Assembly: GCA_016841365.1 (NCBI GenBank)
Contig: JAENZI010000001.1
Span: forward strand, 186,001-250,000
Direction: 5' to 3'
Length of the DNA: 64,000 nt
DNA from: Anaerolineaceae bacterium
GTDB lineage: Bacteria > Chloroflexota > Anaerolineae > Anaerolineales > Anaerolineaceae
The notes beneath the pieces are model-generated. The model did not search any database. It was given only the letters and a program-made list of their open reading frames with translations, and was not told the DNA's origin. Of the stretch, positions 62,555 through 64,000 are shown piece after piece; the stretch's first letter is position 1; the number at the start of each line of letters is the position of its first letter. The translations under genes were made by a program, and so were the position numbers.

Positions 62555-63267
62555 AAAAGCCGGGCAGGTTAAGAGATAAAATGATGATGCGTTTTAGAAA
62601 CGTAATGTTGATCCTAACGATTATGACAGGGTTTCTATTGATGAACCCCACCTGGGTTGCTGCAGAAGAGCCGCCTGCCTTGCCAAGCGTTTTTTATGGC
62701 ACCGTTCAGGAGAACGGGGAAAATGTTGAAACAGGGACCATCATCAGTGTGAAGATGGATGGTGCCGTCGTCGCCAGCACAACAGTGCAATTAGATGGAG
62801 ATGGTAACACTGTTTATTCAATGAATGTTCCTGGAAGTGAAGATATCGAAGGGGATGCCGTTAACTTTTTCATTGGCAGCCTGCAGGCTGATCATGACCC
62901 AGCCGCGTGGCGATCGGGAACAATCAATGTTGTTGATGTGAGCATTACTACTGAAACGAATGAAGCACCTGTCGCTGTCGCTGATTCATTTGAGACGATG
63001 AAAAACAAACAACTCCTTTTGCCAGGGAATGAATTGACAGATAATGACACAGACGCTGACGGCGATAGTCTCTCTGTCGTCGCGGTTTTCAACCCACAAC
63101 ATGGGACAGTGCAACTGGCAGGGGGCACAATCACATTCACACCGGCGGCGGGTTTTGTGGGTGTTGCTGGCTTTGATTACAGGGTCAGCGATGGGGCATT
63201 AACCGACACGACGCATGTGACCATTGATGTCGTTGAAAAAGTATTTATCCCGTTATTTTTCAAGTAA
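62551..63267 (+). CDS. Secreted protein: FYG domain plus cadherin-like repeat
   Basis: A 238-residue protein with a signal peptide (VMLILTIMTGFLLMNPTWVAA), an FYG-type domain (ALPSVFYGTVQENGENVETG) and one cadherin-like module (EAPVAVADSFETMKNKQ to HVTIDVVEK). That module is related to those in the C25 protein. It overlaps the previous gene by 4 bp. It is the third protein in a row with the FYG N-terminal domain, suggesting a shared surface system. It has no membrane anchor or WNLV domain. Confidence 0.75.
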   Translation: MKKPGRLRDKMMMRFRNVMLILTIMTGFLLMNPTWVAAEEPPALPSVFYGTVQENGENVETGTIISVKMDGAVVASTTVQLDGDGNTVYSMNVPGSEDIEGDAVNFFIGSLQADHDPAAWRSGTINVVDVSITTETNEAPVAVADSFETMKNKQLLLPGNELTDNDTDADGDSLSVVAVFNPQHGTVQLAGGTITFTPAAGFVGVAGFDYRVSDGALTDTTHVTIDVVEKVFIPLFFK

Positions 63268-63401
63268 AATTTACTGAGTATTATAGAATGACCTGCTGGT
63301 CTTAGATAGTTACTCCACTGCCTAATCTTTGATTGAGCGCGGAAGTTTTGATTAGGTATGTTAAATTCCCTTTTTAGGTTACCTGAAAGAAAGCCTGAGG
63401 C

Positions 63402-64000
63402 ATGACCACACCACATTTTGACTTATTCATTCAATTGCTCAGGTTTGAGTTGCTAGCGGGTGATGAAATCAAGCAATTCGCGCGCTTGAGCAGGGCTGAG
63501 TGGGAGATCTTGATTGGATTCGCTCGGCAGCATGATGTGATGTCTTTATTGTATGCAAGGCTGATGTCGTCCGGTAATCAAGTGGCAGCCCCGCAGGAAG
63601 TTTTGGAGGTACTGCATCAGGCACATCTGCGGAATGCTGCGGCTAACACAATATTATTATCAGAGGCGGGGGAGATTTTAAACACCCTTAACCAAGCGGG
63701 CGTGGATGCAATCGGGCTTAAGGGCTTGTATCTTATTGAACATGAATATGCCAATGTCGGTTTACGGTCGATGTCTGATATGGATATCCTGATCAGGAAG
63801 GTGGATATCCCGGAAGCACTGGAAGTGCTCAACACCCTTGGGTATCAACCATCAACTTATTTTCGGATAAAGGATGACAACAAAGATATCAAGCATGTGC
63901 CGCCATTGATCAAAGATAAAAACCTGTATTTGGAATTGCATTGGACGCTACTTGAGGAAAACGAGCCCTTTGACATTGATATCGAGGGATTATGGGGACG
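63402..64000 (+). CDS. NTP_transf_5-type nucleotidyltransferase (5' part)
   Basis: The first 199 codons of a gene running off the window end. The protein has a helical N-terminus (LIQLLRFELLAGDEIKQFARL) and the nucleotidyltransferase-fold segment IGLKGLYLIEHEYANVG, followed by RSMSDMDILIRK, which carries the D-x-D metal ligands. This family occurs near PqqD/HPrK-related genes and in some lasso peptide clusters. It could be part of the peptide system at 51220-54320, although about 9 kb of surface-protein genes separate them. Function is inferred from neighbourhood only. Confidence 0.75.
   Translation, partial: MTTPHFDLFIQLLRFELLAGDEIKQFARLSRAEWEILIGFARQHDVMSLLYARLMSSGNQVAAPQEVLEVLHQAHLRNAAANTILLSEAGEILNTLNQAGVDAIGLKGLYLIEHEYANVGLRSMSDMDILIRKVDIPEALEVLNTLGYQPSTYFRIKDDNKDIKHVPPLIKDKNLYLELHWTLLEENEPFDIDIEGLWG

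Overview
The window looks like chromosomal DNA of a Gram-positive-type or monoderm-like anaerobe, most likely an Anaerolineae-class member of the Chloroflexota. That is an inference from overall style: moderate GC, an LCP-family protein, a very large glycosyltransferase cluster, secreted proteins rich in cadherin-like, MBG and DUF11 modules, and frequent TTG starts. No rRNA, tRNA, CRISPR array or insertion sequence was seen.

Layout. (1) 1-3872, minus strand: a compact operon-like run of uvrC, a 37-residue membrane peptide, a methyltransferase, a SagB-like nitroreductase and the start of a nucleosidase. (2) 3873-8684: an AT-rich intergenic region with a good promoter, a secreted seven-repeat FG-GAP protein, an MFS transporter, and a divergent LCP protein. 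(3) 8827-48998: a roughly 40 kb exopolysaccharide or glycan locus. It opens with an extended -10 promoter, a leader hairpin and a NusG-like antiterminator. It then carries the ABC exporter Wzm and Wzt (11 kb apart), about 16 glycosyltransferases (two fucosyltransferase-like), a sulfotransferase, a PLP aminotransferase, two FemAB/GNAT-type acyltransferases, a large GNAT, two ATP-grasp paralogs, two polysaccharide deacetylases, a CapK/PaaK-like adenylating enzyme, a Wzy/WaaL-type polymerase or ligase, methyltransferases, VanZ, a permuted phosphoglycosyl-transferase fusion, a LegB-like 4,6-dehydratase and a nucleotidyltransferase. (4) 49159-54320: a secreted DUF11 protein coupled to a soluble S24/S26 peptidase, a PqqD-like RRE protein, a radical SAM/SPASM enzyme, a 49-residue three-cysteine peptide and an HPrK-related kinase. 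(5) 54496-63267: four secreted or surface proteins, including a gingipain-like C25 peptidase. (6) 63402-64000: the 5' part of an NTP_transf_5 nucleotidyltransferase.

How it fits together. The glycan locus probably makes, decorates (fucose, sulfate, methyl and acyl groups, deacetylation) and exports a surface polysaccharide. The most novel part is region 4 with the gene at 63402. It combines a leader-binding RRE protein, a radical SAM maturase, a short peptide with a lasso-like Y-x-x-P leader motif, an HPrK-like kinase, a nucleotidyltransferase and a candidate protease. This looks like an undescribed RiPP-type peptide pathway beside a set of modular surface proteins. Two shared domains recur among those proteins: an N-terminal FYG domain and a C-terminal WNLV-repeat domain.
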